Source: Riptortus pedestris (Eukaryota; Arthropoda; Insecta; Hemiptera; Alydidae). Taken from it: a stretch of DNA of 64,000 nucleotides. The position numbers and the translations under genes were made by a program. The stretch lies in the NCBI GenBank assembly GCA_019009955.1, contig CM032233.1, positions 14,262,501-14,326,500 of the forward strand. Reading direction: 5' to 3'. Positions 32,050 through 42,973 of this stretch are shown in pieces (position 1 is the first letter of the stretch; each line of letters opens with the position of its first letter). Under the pieces are notes generated by a model, which did no database searches, was not told the origin of the DNA, and worked only from the letters and a program-made list of their open reading frames with translations.

Positions 32050-32221
32050 GATCGACGAACAACAACTCAGACACTTTCCGTTGTAGAGATTATTAACTTG
32101 AAAATAGACTGAAAAATTTCTTATTAGCGTTGGTATTTATTCACGGTGGTGTTACCAGTATGCAGATTTGTCTATTGTAAACCATCAATCTGCTTAGTTT
32201 ACGCAGCCCCTGTGTGACAGA
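32050..32221 (-). mobile_element. HINE-like 5' end, long variant
   Basis: On the minus strand it has CTGTCACACAGGGGCTGCGT and AAGCAGATTGATGG, then the TTCAGTCTATTTTCAAG segment. It is truncated. Confidence 0.75.
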
Positions 32222-32784
32222 CGTTTTTGTTTACTGTTTTTTTATGATGCGAATATTCTCTTTTATTTTTTGTTTAATATTATTTCTGGATGGGAGTGTT
32301 ACTTAGGTGAAATTCTAATGCTCGCCGCAATATAAAATGTAATGGGGACATGTTTTTCTTTTGCCATCTCTACCATCTTGGCTCTAAAGTTATGATATTT
32401 ATGGTTGAATGGAAATTTATATTTAGCTCATCTCATCAATAAGTTATACGGCAGCTTGCTGTTATAAATATTGAGAAGGAGAGCAGATAAAGAAAATATT
32501 GAGAGTCGTTTCTTTGACTTTGATTTCTGCCGGTGCTCCCAGTGGATGTGGTTTGATCCAGATCCCCATGGGACTGCTCCCATTCCCTTCCTTCTATATT
32601 CCTCCATTCCCACCTACAATCTTCTTCTCTTCACCATTCCCAACCATACCTTTGATTATATACTCATTTCGTTTCTATCATTTTTAAGCAGATATCCCTT
32701 AAATTTAATATATTTATGTATACATAAGAATACTTAGATTAACTAATTGAATATTAATATGTCTAATGATGCCTCTATCTTCAA
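32222..32784. other. unassigned sequence
   Basis: Several overlapping frames of 60-88 codons exist on both strands, none with a recognised domain. Confidence 0.4.
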
Positions 32785-33066
32785 AAAAATAATAAACGTT
32801 GATTATTTTGGTTCTTTTGGATTGCATTATTAAGCACACAAACTTTGGCGATTTTATCACTGCACAATATATTTGACGATGCACTACACACTTGGTAAAT
32901 TATTCTTCACTACTACTACAATAAGCACTGATAACTTCACTTCTTATAGTACAGTTCAAAAACTCTCGATCAAGTGAAACACTGAAGTTCACAAAACACG
33001 ACACTGCACTGATGTTCACAAAAATGCGGCACTGCACTGATGTTCACATTAACACGACACTTGTTA
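32785..33066 (-). mobile_element. decayed LTR fragment, same family as 25.3 kb
   Basis: AATAAACGTTGATTATT, TTTTATCACTGCACAATATA and GAAGTTCACAAAACACG-ACACTGCACTGATG match the complement of the second half of the solo LTR, with many substitutions and a short internal duplication. Confidence 0.75.
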
Positions 33067-33112
33067 CAGTGGACTGGTAACAGGTTGTACTTTTTATAGT
33101 TTTATATATATA

Positions 33113-34203
33113 CTAGCTCAGATACCCGGCTTCGCCCGGGAATTCATTTGAGGCTGAATGGTGATGGTACTTTTTAGCAGGCTTTACATTGCACAATATT
33201 TTGACATTTACCCGTCCCAGTGTTTAGGATTGATACCCGTCGTTGCCGGTGATTTGCTAATAATAGAATTATTTGTTCGATAATTCTTCACGGTCTTCGC
33301 TATTTTTATATTTCCCGTCTCTTATACATGTAAAAATGGTGAATTTTTATTTCAGGCCTCCCTAATAACCCCCCTCCCGTTCGAACCTAAAAATTTTAAT
33401 ATAACTTATAATCATGGAAGAATTAATGCTAATTGACATACCGAGTTTTGTCAAGTTCGGTTCAGCCGTTAGTGCCCGCTAAGGTTTTAACGTATAACTC
33501 ATTTATACATAGGTATACGACAAAAGTGTATATAACAAAAGTTACTCCAAATAACAAAATAAACAACTTTTGTTATGTTTATGTTTGCGGAAAAACCAAT
33601 AGGAAACGAAATATCGCTATTTTTAATTTCAGGCTTCCCTTATAACCCCCACTCCTGCCCGTCCATAGAAATGTTGGTATGGCTTATTATAATGAAAGCC
33701 TCACTGTTAATACACATACCGAGTTTTATTTAGTTCGGTTGAGTCTTTTTTGGCAAATAATATTGTAGACTCCCGCTATAATGTTTAGCGTATAACGCAT
33801 TTAAACTTCGGTATACGACAAAAGTGTAAATAACAAAAGTTACTCTAAATAACAAAATAAACAACTTTTGTTATAGGCATATTTGCCGAAAAACGAATAG
33901 AAAACGAAATATCGTTATTTTTAATTTCAGGCTTCCCTTATAACCCCCACTCCTGTTCGTCTCAGAGAAAATTAATATAGCCTAAAGTCTAAGTTGGGTT
34001 AGTAGTAATATACATACCAAGTTTCATAAAATTCGGTTCAGCCGTTTATGCGTGAAAAGGTAACAAACAAACAAACAAACAAACAAACAAACAAACATAC
34101 ACGAAAGAAACAAAATGCAGATATGGTGTCTATGACATGTGAAACGAAAAGTTATCGTGAAATTTCGCGAAAAAAATCAATGTACAGACAGAGGTTACAA
34201 TTT
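33113..34203 (-). mobile_element. Helitron-like non-autonomous element (copy 2)
   Basis: On the minus strand the 3' end reads hairpin CCCGGGCGAAGCCGGG, then TATCTGAG, then CTAG followed by T, a canonical Helitron terminus. Internally, three ~285-bp direct repeats (each with TTCAGGCTTCCCTTATAACC on the plus strand, near 33360, 33630 and 33930) are followed by the GGTTCAGCCGTTTATGCGTG segment. An (AAAC)n tract at 34064-34096 and CATAGACACCAT-type sequence lead to the 5' side, next to a HINE TA tract. No Rep/helicase coding is present. Confidence 0.75.
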
Positions 34204-34574
34204 TATATATATATATATATATATACATTTTTGTCTGATAATGCTCTAACGGTCACAATTTTTGCCTGATCATTACGAAACTCGATACTTAAACATTTTA
34301 TGTAAAAATGAAGATCAAGTTAACCTGCTAAAATCGGACCAGTTTAGAAGGGGATAATTTCGAAAATCGAAATATCTCCGTTTTTATGCGTCGGATCGAA
34401 AAAGTGTATAGAATCAATCTTATTGAAAATGTAGCTTTCTATAAATGTTGTTATATACATATTTTCTCTATGTTGAATATTAACCTTGATATTTCCAAAT
34501 TTAGTTTTCGACCATTAGTAAACCCCCCACTCCTACTCATAACGTAATAACTATAAGTTGTTATATCATGAAAA

Positions 34575-34586
34575 ACATCATTTCAA
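34575..34586. repeat. target duplication of the palindromic insertion, left
   Basis: ACATCATTTCAA occurs here and again at 34920-34931. It is an exact 12-bp duplication of HINE sequence. Confidence 0.9.
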
Positions 34587-34919
34587 TCTCAGGTAAGAAA
34601 AAACGCCTTTTTCCTTCACTGTTCTTTATTCGTTGTGACAGAGCGCTTTCAGAGCATACGCTCCATCATCAGTGCCCTGCTCTTCACAATGATGTGACAG
34701 GAACCAAGGATTCCCTGTGACTCACAGGGTTGAGGGGGGGGGTTGAGTCACAGGGAATCCTTGGTTCCTGTCGCATCATTGTGAAGAGCAGGGCACTGAT
34801 GATGGAGCGTATGCACTGAAAGCGCTCTGTCGCAACGAATAAAGAACAGTGAAGGAAAGAGGCGTTTTTTCTTACCTGAGATAATAATTCCTTCACCATC
34901 TAGCACCTCAAAAAAATGG
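34587..34919. mobile_element. Penelope-type palindromic insertion
   Basis: Two arms of 139 bp (34586-34724 and 34744-34882) are near-perfect inverted copies around a 19-bp G-rich spacer. A 37-bp A-rich tail (ending CTCAAAAAAATGG) follows the right arm. In each arm CACTGATGATGGAGCG and GCGCTCTGTCGCAACG resemble the conserved stem motif near the ends of Penelope-like elements. Exact 12-bp duplications show that it inserted as a unit. It has no coding capacity. Family assignment is inference from the motif and structure. Confidence 0.75.
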
Positions 34920-35436
34920 ACATCATTTCAAGGTTAACTGCCAAATATGGATTTCATTGAACTTATTACTTTGTGAGGCTCATGGAAATACGTCATTTGA
35001 TGACACCATCAATTAAGATTTATCGTTCTTTACTCGAAAACGTTTATTTTTTCTATACTATATTTACCCGTGCCGGTCAGCATTAATGATCATATTCGTT
35101 ATTGGTTGAAATCGGACCTGGAATTGTGGTGGCTTAGAAATAAATATATTTTTATCTATAATATAGGAATTATGTTCGTAATTATTAGTCGCATCATAAA
35201 ATGTTATAGAACCAATCTTGTTAAACTTGTGATTTTCTCTAATTGTTGTTCTATGCTTTTTTCGTAACTCAAATAATAAGAGAGTTATTCGTACCTCCTT
35301 GTATTCTGTCTTCAGTAACCCCCTCCCCTTCTACTCATCGGTTTTTAACATATAAATAGAGAATATGTGGTGATATGGGATCGCAACTGCTGTTATACCT
35401 GCACTGGGGAAATCTGCGTAGTTTACGCAGCCCCTG

Positions 35437-35632
35437 CCAGATACACTTTCTGCAAATGCGATTGTTTTGTAATTGCAACATTTAAGAGGGTATAAAATAA
35501 TTTTTCCCTTTGGCCACTACAGGGAAAAAAAAATTAATCCTATACTCTCAGAATATCTCATTAGAAGGCAAGAATTATGAGAATGAAACTGTTTTAGCCA
35601 TTCCATGCCTCGACTGTTGATGATTTGTGCCT
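35437..35632. repeat. duplicated flank, copy 1 (mate 39565-39750)
   Basis: TTGTAATTGCAACATTTAAG, AGGGTATAAAATAAT, TTAATCCTATACTCTCAGAA and CCATTCCATGCCTCGACTGT recur at 39.6-39.75 kb, also just outside a HINE-like 5' end. Confidence 0.85.
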
Positions 35633-36070
35633 GGAAGGTTGTCACTTAGGCAGAATATTTGGGGCAAGTGGTTCAATTTAGAACGGTGAGCCACTTCAGG
35701 GCTCCACACCCATACCTAATAGGATATTTCAAAAGACTTATGAGATCTGCCTTGATAAAATAAATCACTCCATTGCCCTAGGAGAGACACAAGTATAATC
35801 TATGAACGCTTTCTAAAGGCAGGCCATAAAATTTGTATTCCGAGTGCTTTCTCACTTACCGCGAACGCAGTTGGCAATATTTTACGTCAATAAAATTTAT
35901 TTTTAAATATATTTACATTAGTAATTTACTTTCCAATAAAGATAAGTTACCTGAGATAACGACTCTTATCTGTTTGTCACAGTACGAAGTAAAACAAGTA
36001 TTGTAATCGCAAACATTTTGAGTTTTCAGATTTCAGAAGAATACAGACCTAGCAGGTATTTACAAGTAGT
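35633..36070. other. unassigned sequence
   Basis: No gene or element recognised. Confidence 0.4.
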
Positions 36071-36175
36071 ATCTAGGGAAATATTCAAGATAGAAGACAA
36101 ATGTGTATAAATACATTTACAGGGAATTAAACTTGCAATTAGATTGGTTCTATTTTACGATTAGATGTATAATAT
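36071..36175 (+). mobile_element. HINE-like central fragment
   Basis: ATATTCAAGATAGAAGACAA and GGGAATTAAACTTGCAATTA match family blocks. It is cut at its TA tract. Confidence 0.6.
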
Positions 36176-36440
36176 ATATAAAATTGTAATGTCTGTCTGT
36201 ACATTGATTTTTTATTCAACATGTCACGATAATTTTTTCTTTTCACATGGAATTGAAACGATATCAACAATTTTTGGATCTCTATTTGTCAATTACCTTT
36301 TCACGCCGAAACTGTACACAACAGAAGGTGTTTATTTTGTTATTTGGTGTAAAGTTTCTTTATTCACTTTTGTCGTACAAGGAGTATACACGAGATATAC
36401 GCTAACTATAGCGGGAGTCAACAATTTATTCGTACTTATT
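36176..36440 (+). mobile_element. Helitron-like 5' fragment
   Basis: TGTCTGTCTGTACATTGATT, GTCACGATAATTTTTTC, TTTTCACGCCGAAACTG and GGAGTATACACGAGATATAC follow the order of the element at 1031, with internal deletion. The 103-codon frame over it is fortuitous. Confidence 0.7.
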
Positions 36441-36601
36441 AAAATGTTTTTAATAAAGTCATATTATGACAAATAATGTTAAGGTTTTAGACTGATCAGA
36501 CAGTTGTAAGAATGATTCGTATTAGTGAGGTTATAAATCTCGCCCCCTCCTTATTTGTTATTTATTTTTCCTTGAAAATAACTTATTGTTGCCACAATTA
36601 G

Positions 36602-36800
36602 TGGCCACCCAGGTCACCTGATCTGACGGTAATGGATTATTTTCTATGGGGAGGGGCAAAGACTCCTCTATCAGAATAGTTCGCAGAATATTGAAGACAT
36701 GAAAAATAAAATCAGATTGGCGATGAATTCAATTTCAGTAGCAGAGATACACAGGGCCAAAAAGGATATGAGATACCGTCTTTTGAAGTCCATACTTTAA
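36602..36800 (+). pseudogene. Tc1/mariner-group transposase C-terminus
   Basis: The first frame gives WPPRSPDLTVMDYFLWGG. After a frameshift the second gives NIEDMKNKIRLAMNSISVAE and a tail ending in TAA. The block S-P-D-L-T-x-M-D-x-F-L-W-G holds the third catalytic residue (Asp in MDYF) of DDD-type IS630/Tc1/mariner transposases. The N-terminal DNA-binding domain and the first two catalytic residues are missing, and a TAG directly precedes the Trp. It is therefore a truncated, frameshifted remnant. The non-coding end that follows recurs in inverted orientation at 14865-15055. Confidence 0.82.
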
Positions 36801-37016
36801 TAGTTTTTTCTTCTTTTTTTTTCTGAAATTTCAGAATCCATTCCTTTCCTCGTAGACTTGTTTCAAAGATAATTTTGTTGACTACCACTTTTATGTAGCA
36901 GCATTTTTCAATAAAATGTGCCGTTTCTGAAATAAAGATTTGTGCATTTTACTGCTAAAGGATGCGCCAGATCGAAAAATTCACCGATACAAGCTCGTTT
37001 AAAAATTTGATTTTCT
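36801..37016 (+). mobile_element. 3' end of the same Tc1/mariner-group element
   Basis: It shares GTGCCGTTTCTGAAATAAAG, ATCGAAAAATTCACCGAT and AATTTGATTTTCTA with the fragment at 14865-15055. The exact terminus and TA duplication are not readable. Confidence 0.7.
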
Positions 37017-37204
37017 ACAAGAATTCGCCATATTCGCCAAGTAGGGCATTCCGCTGGAAATTCCAAATTTATGTTCACTGGAGAAGGTTACGAGGTTGAA
37101 TATGTACTGAAAAGATTCTTCAGGGGTCCCAATTATGGTACACCAAGCCTTGTATTAAAAAAATTGAAGATTTTAAGGGGGATGACACGGGAAGTAGGGA
37201 CACC

Positions 37205-37217
37205 CTGAATGTGTGTG

Positions 37218-37252
<35 letters not shown>

Positions 37253-37345
37253 CTTAAGTAGGATGGATGGACATTTGTGGAAATTTTCAAAAATCGCGTC
37301 ATTAGTACGACCTCAATAGCTGATTTTCCATGAGGGAATATAAAA
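37205..37345 (+). mobile_element. HINE-like 3' end
   Basis: (GT)n(TA)n, then AAGTAGGATGGATGGACATT, TCAAAAATCGCGTCATTAGT and a decayed palindrome. Confidence 0.8.
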
Positions 37346-38040
37346 CAACTCGCCCAACAAGACCTTTAAACTGTTCAACGATGACAAAGTAACGCGAGTT
37401 AAATCATATTGGAAGTTAATGGAAATAATCCAAGGGTTGTTTTGCATCTGTAGAACTATAGCAAGATCAAAAACGGAATCTCTTGCTTAATGTAATTTTC
37501 TTTGAATGGTTTGGGTGATGAAGGTTCGTCTTAATGGTTCAACTATTTTCCAAATCACTTTCAACTGTTCTTAGCCCCAACTTTATAATCGAATAATTTT
37601 ATTGTAGCGTCCCTGAATCGCTCTTCAAAATTGAGTTGTACTCCAACTCAACTTGAAGATCTTTTTCTCCAATGATTATTTGAATTTTCTTGTAGTGCTG
37701 CTCAAACTTTTCGAATTAGATTTTCAGTAATTTCAGTCTTTCTTTAATGTAGTTCAGAGCGCCCGTTGAAGTAATTCTGTAAGTTAGTTAGTTTACTTTT
37801 TAAGGCGTCATTCCAATTTTAAGCCGTAGTTGCTCAACAGTTTCAGTGCCTTTAGCCTCCAATTTTCATTTAATCTCCTTTCTCTTCATTTTATCTGTGG
37901 GAGATGATATTTACGGAATTGATATTTTGAATACATGGTAAACAATGGTTAATTGCAAATTGCGTCTTGCTGACTAAAGCATGTGATTTAATATTGCAAT
38001 GTTGGGCAGAGGTGTCTAATGTCTGTCCAATGTCTATTAT
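37346..38040. other. unassigned sequence
   Basis: No gene or element recognised. HINE-like central blocks appear only after about 38040. Confidence 0.4.
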
Positions 38041-38131
38041 TACAAATAACTCGATATTTGAATTAAAAAAAAAAAGCATAGAACAACAATTGTAGACCGT
38101 CAATAGTTTAACAAGATTGTTTGTTTCATAA

Positions 38132-38700
38132 GGTTTTAGGGCGGAAAATCATCGCTATCATCGCCCCGTAATATCTATAACCCTCGTTTTGGTTAAGTAC
38201 CTGCATTTTGAGAGTAAACTGTTTTTATGTAAATTGTCAATATTGAAAATTTTTGTAAACCTGTATTGTAATTAAATCCTCTCCTGTATCGCAATTTTAA
38301 TTTTATCAATACAGACGATGATACAAAAAATTTGTAATTTAAATTTCTTTATACAAATTTGTTATTTTCACAAAATTAAACAATTTATCTATCTCTTTGG
38401 GGTCATCTCCAAGGGCCACTTCCAAATTATTGGAAACATTTGCATTCGTTTGGAATATTTATATACATATGGCATTCCATTAAAATATGGTAGATAGTCA
38501 AGTCTGTGTTACACTTCCCACAAATCGGGGGTTGTTCTTTAGTCATAAGATAACCATGCGTAAATCTTGCCTGCCCTGTTGGGAGTCTTTCTCATACGAC
38601 TCCATCTCTTCTGTCGTCTCTTGTCGAACATTTCCAAAGGACGGATGGTGGATTTAATAGTTTTTCGTTTATTGTTCTTCGTTTCGTTCCATCCATATTT
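38132..38700 (-). mobile_element. 5'-truncated I/Jockey-group LINE
   Basis: The minus strand carries a broken ORF2 tail, followed by a ~200-bp 3' untranslated region ending CGCCCTAAAACCTTATG. It lies inside HINE-like sequence. The target duplication is not clear. Confidence 0.8.
38339..38690 (-). pseudogene. LINE ORF2 C-terminus, frameshifted
   Basis: Three frames must be combined by eye. One gives KTIKSTIRPLE, the next ARFTHGYLMTKEQPP with the zinc-type motif CGKC...HILMEC, and the last LGDDPKEIDKLFNFVKITNL followed by TAA. These are the standard C-terminal elements of RNase H-bearing I/Jockey-group LINEs: a basic linker, the R-x-T-H-G-Y-L-M block, a CCHC motif, then a short helix at the end. 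At least two frameshifts make it dead. A related fragment in the other orientation lies at 39.9-40.2 kb. Confidence 0.85.
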
Positions 38701-39564
38701 TCTTCGTATCAATATCTTCTTTGAAATTCAAAATATCTCCGTTATTATTCGCTGGATCGAAGAAGTATATATAATCAATTTGATTGAAAATATAGTGTTG
38801 TATAAATGTTGTTCTCTACATTTTTCATTATCTTGATTCTTAACCGAGATATTTACATTTTTTAATTGAAACAATCTTATTGTAAATTGAATTATCAATA
38901 AATTTTGTTATGTACATATTATCTCTAAGGTTAATATTAACCGAGATATTTGGAACTTTCTGTTTTCAGCCTTCAATAAACCCCCACTCCTACTAGTGTC
39001 ATATTAAAAATAAGCTGTTACAACATGAACCACTTCATTCTAAGCTTAAATACCAAATATTGTTTACAAAAGACCTTTTTCATGCGAGATAAATGCAAAT
39101 TTGTTGCGTGACGACGTCATCAATTATGATTTTACACTCTTGCTTCGAAAATGTTTATTTTATTTATACAATAGTCGATATTAAATTATTTCAGTCAAAA
39201 CTACTACATCTATTTGTAAGTCGGGCCTGAAATAGTGGGCGTTTTAAGGGGGGTGGGGTTCGAAAATACAAAACATTTTCGTTATTATGTGTCGGATCGT
39301 AAAATGTTATAGGAGCAAATGTTATAGACTATTGATGGTCATCATCGTTACATGCATTTTTTTTTCGCAACTCAAGTGTTCAAAAAAAGAGTTATACGTA
39401 CTTATTTGTTTTCAGCTTTTATTACCACCCACCCCCCACATCGTCCCTTCTACTCATATGTTTTTTTTTACAAAGATATAGGGAATATGTTGTGATATGA
39501 GATCACAAGTGTGTTATACCAGCAGGTGGGAAATCAGATTATTTACGCAGACCCTGGGTGATAA
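38701..39564 (-). mobile_element. HINE-like element, composite variant
   Basis: AAATTCAAAATATCTCCGTT starts in mid-element. A repeated central segment (AACCGAGATATTT twice), TGACGACGTCATCAATTATG and a G-rich block follow. It ends at GGGAAATCAGATTATTTACG. The layout parallels 34.3-35.44 kb. Confidence 0.75.
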
Positions 39565-39750
39565 GACTTTTTGCAAATGCTGCTTTTCTTGTAATTGCAA
39601 CATTTAAGAGGGTATGAATTAATAGTAGAATTAATAATAGTTCCCTTGGAGCTCTTCAGAGAAAAAATTAATCCTATGCTCTCAGAATATCTGATCATAA
39701 GGCCAGAATTAGGAGAATGTAAGGGTTTTAGCCGTTCCATGCCTCGACTG
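39565..39750. repeat. duplicated flank, copy 2 (mate 35437-35632)
   Basis: Similar throughout to the mate: TTGTAATTGCAACATTTAAG, AATCCTATGCTCTCAGAATA and CCGTTCCATGCCTCGACTGT. Confidence 0.85.
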
Positions 39751-39870
39751 TCCTACTCATGTCATATTAGCAATATACTGTTATAAGCCGAACCTCTTCA
39801 TTATAAGCTGAAATACCAAATACTGTAATCATGAGACCCTCATACAAGCAAATTCGTTGTGCGATGACGT
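39751..39870 (-). mobile_element. HINE-like fragment cut by LINE
   Basis: CTACTCATGTCATATTAGCA and GATGACGTCATCAATTC are family blocks. The LINE begins at the point where other copies read TATGATTT. Confidence 0.7.
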
Positions 39871-40400
39871 CATCAATTCAGATTGGACTAACACAAATAC
39901 TGAAAACAAACTACGAACTATTAAGAACACTGTTTGCATGTGGCCATCAAGTTTCAGAAACTCTTGGAGAGAAGAAGTAGTTCTCTCGAGACTTAGAATC
40001 GGTCACACTAAATTAACACACTCATACTTAATGACAAAGACTGACAGACCCACTTGCACAACTTGTATCATTCCCTTGATGATAAGACATATACTGACAG
40101 AATGCCGAAAACGACAACACCAGGACTTCCCCTAAGACCTACAAGGACTTTCGACTGAAGGCAGCCCATGCATTAATAACATATTCTCATACCTACGCAA
40201 AATTCAAATATAAGACAAAATTTAACATACAAATTAAGTCTGTGGTATGCAACAATATTTCAAATTATATGCATTAGTTGTACTATATGCGTTCGCACAC
40301 ATGTATAAGTTTAGCCTGAAGGAGGAAATTACGACAATCATTAGCAAAAGTACCATTTTCAGCCATTTATTTCCTATTGATCATCCACCAACTATGCTCA
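39871..40400 (+). mobile_element. 5'-truncated I/Jockey-group LINE
   Basis: An ORF2 C-terminus is followed by a 3' untranslated region of about 190 bp. The right boundary is set by the next HINE-like terminus and is approximate. Confidence 0.75.
39878..40213 (+). pseudogene. LINE ORF2 C-terminus with CCHC motif
   Basis: The frame reads TENKLRTIKNTV, then SWREEVVLSRLRIGHTKLTH and YLM, a Cys motif (CTTC...HILTEC), and then loses frame. A second frame resumes with STEGSPCINNIFSYLRKIQI and TAA. The arrangement matches the C-terminal segment after RNase H in I/Jockey-group LINEs and corresponds block by block to the minus-strand fragment at 38.3-38.7 kb. Both apparently belong to one family, but the zinc-motif spacers differ enough to be separate insertions. 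The catalytic domains are absent. Confidence 0.88.
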
Positions 40401-40405
40401 TCACC

Positions 40406-40532
40406 ATTTTAGCAGATTTCCCTTGAGGGAAATCAACTATTGAGGTTGTACTCATGACGGAATTTTTGAAATTTTTCTTCATATGTCCATCGATCTTACC
40501 TAGTCTATGACGAAAATGAGGTCCGTTCAAAA

Positions 40533-40590
<58 letters not shown>

Positions 40591-40769
40591 CTGTTACCGC
40601 TCTAGCGGTCGCAATTTTCGTTTGATCGTTACCAAACTCGATATTTAGTCGTTTTATGTAAAAAGAAAGATGAAGTTCGTTAATGGCTGAAATCGGACCA
40701 GTGGGAGGGGGGGGGGTTAGACGGGAGGATTTTCGAAAATTCGAAATATTTCCGTTACTATACGTCGGA
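40406..40769 (-). mobile_element. HINE-like element, 3' half
   Basis: Intact palindrome TTTTAGCAGATTTCCCTTGA, conserved block, (TA)n at 40536-40586, TTACCGCTCTAGCGGTCGCA, GTTCGTTAATGGCTGAAATC and a G-rich block. It is truncated at TACGTCGGA. It preserves the junction between hairpin and microsatellite very well. Confidence 0.9.
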
Positions 40770-42153
40770 ACTTGTTCACTTATAAAATGTATATCTATTT
40801 CACTTTTGTTATTTGCCATTGTTTTTTGGTATTGTTATCTCTTATTTATTTTACTTTTGTTATTTCACTTTATACAATTTTTGACTTTTCAAAAGGTAAA
40901 TCTCCTTTTGGTGTGGGTAATGATAAGAGAGAAGTGACTAAACAATTTAATAAATGTATCAGCAATTACAATGTTTTGGGGCACTTTCGCACGAGGCACC
41001 TACTCGTTCTTTTGTCCTCCTTCTAACCTCGATGAACAGGTTAGGCAGGCAGTGTTGCCACTAGCCCGCATTCGCCCCCAACTCACTGTTAAATATTAAA
41101 GTAGGGGGTCGCAGGTGACAGCTAGACACAGGTTTATATAACTGTTAACTGTTACAAGCTTTGATGTGACGTCCATAAATAAGTAAAAAAATTCAAATTT
41201 TGCCTTCCCCTCTGAAATGTTCATTTGATCTATACCATACTCGATATTTAATTGTTTCAGTCAAAAATTAAAATTAAAATAATTAATTAAATTTAACTTA
41301 GTAAATTCATAACTTTTGTTTTATGTGCATATACCTTGAGTTTGAACTGATCTAGGGTGTTCGATAGCCGTATATAGTAGCCAATATAGAGACCGCGTAT
41401 TACACTACTTGAAATGTAACAACATTTTCAAAAAATTAATGTAGAACAATACTGAAAATATTTGCAGAAATGAGCCTTACGTAAATATAATAAAGTGATT
41501 ATAGGAATTTAACTCATTCGTCGCTAAATCGCCCCAGGCGCGAAAAATGCGATTATTGTAAGAATAATAAATAACTTTAGAACTTGTAGAAAATTAAGGA
41601 AAATCTGCTTATAATTAGGGTATATATTAGTCATAATTATGGGTAGTGTAACTTCAATTTAGCGCAAAGCGATCAGGTTCATAATTAGAGCCATTGGAAG
41701 GGAGGAGTATACGGGCGGTTGGTATATGAGCCTTGATCAATAGGCTAAGATAGGAAATTGTTGTCTAGGAGGGCTATTGTGGTAGTGGTAATGGTCCCAC
41801 TAATGCCACTGTGTCACAACTTGGGCCAGCGGTTTCGGTTATTGATAACACTACTCCTAGCCACAGTATCATGCTCTAACTAGACTTGATCTGCCCAATG
41901 ATCTTCCTCGTAACTCCCCCTGTACAGGTGTCCCGACCGTATTTCCGCACTTTTTCAAAACGATAAACTCTTTTGTGGTCACCACATCACTTCATTGTAC
42001 TCATATTAAATTAAACAAACAAAAATTTGTTTGCGCGTCATTTTAAAATATTTCATTTAGCTATGGGATACGTTATATCCATTCCTATGCATCTGATGGG
42101 AAAATGCCATAAAACCGAAATTATTGATATTTTAATGCGAAATCAAAAAAGTC
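40770..42153. other. unassigned sequence
   Basis: It includes short frames of about 84 codons without domains and a HINE-like remnant near 41220-41265 (TTTGATCTATACCATACTCG). This is the intact counterpart of the site occupied by the hAT element at 2870. Confidence 0.45.
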
Positions 42154-42764
42154 CGTCACGCAGGGGCTGCGTAAACTAAGCAGATTTTCCCCGTGAAGTT
42201 TAATAATAGATAAATCTACGTACTGGTAACATAAAACCTCCTTGAATATTAAGTAAATAAATACAAACGGAAATAAGAAATCTTTCCACTCCAGGCGGGA
42301 AGCGTGTGAAATGTAAACAAACAGGTCTGCCTGACACTCACAGGAAAGAAAAACAATTACTGAAATATATAAGAATATAACATATTAATTTGATTGAAAA
42401 CTATTTACTATATCTAGTACTGTAATTTATAATGAATCAGAATAATTGTTATCTCTATCAACTAAATTTAAGTAATCCCAAAACTTAAGAGGGGTGTCAC
42501 CAGAGCATATTTGCATGTATGTCGTATAATAGAGGTCTCTTGAAAACAATATTTGGTATTTAAGGTTCGACTAATGTGGTTTATTGCATTATATATTATA
42601 GACATATAGTAACGGAGATATTCAGAATTTTCAAAACTCCCCATTCTAAACCCCCTCCCACTCGTCCAATTTCAGCCATTAACGAACTTGATCTTCCTTT
42701 TTATATAAAACGATTACATATAGAGTTTGGTAACGATCAAACAAAAATTGACCGAGCGTTAACA

Positions 42765-42806
<42 letters not shown>

Positions 42807-42886
42807 TTTGAACGTATCTCATTTTGAACGTCATCTCCTGGGTAGGATCGATGGACATTTGAGGAAATTGATCAATACTCGCGTCA
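42154..42886 (+). mobile_element. HINE-like element, long variant
   Basis: It opens TCCGTCACGCAGGGGCTGCG, contains ACTATTTACTATATCTAGTA and CATTAACGAACTTGATCTTC, and has (TA)n at 42767-42801. It fades inside the 3' block before the palindrome. Confidence 0.87.
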
Positions 42887-42973
42887 TTGTCATCATCATT
42901 TAAAAAATGTGATTTCGAAATTAAAACCGGCCTTTATAATAATAATAAGATAATGAACACTTTGACTAGTACA

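Larger units (their letters stand above)
34204..35436 (-). mobile_element. HINE-like element interrupted by Penelope-type palindrome
   Basis: Beginning at the microsatellite (TTTGTCTGATAATGCTCTAA), it runs through CGGATCGAAAAAGTG and CCCCCCACTCCTACTCATAA, breaks for the insertion, and resumes at AGGTTAACTGCC. It ends with GGGGAAATCTGCGTAGTTTA and GCAGCCCCTGC. The final GTGACGGA is diverged. Confidence 0.75.
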
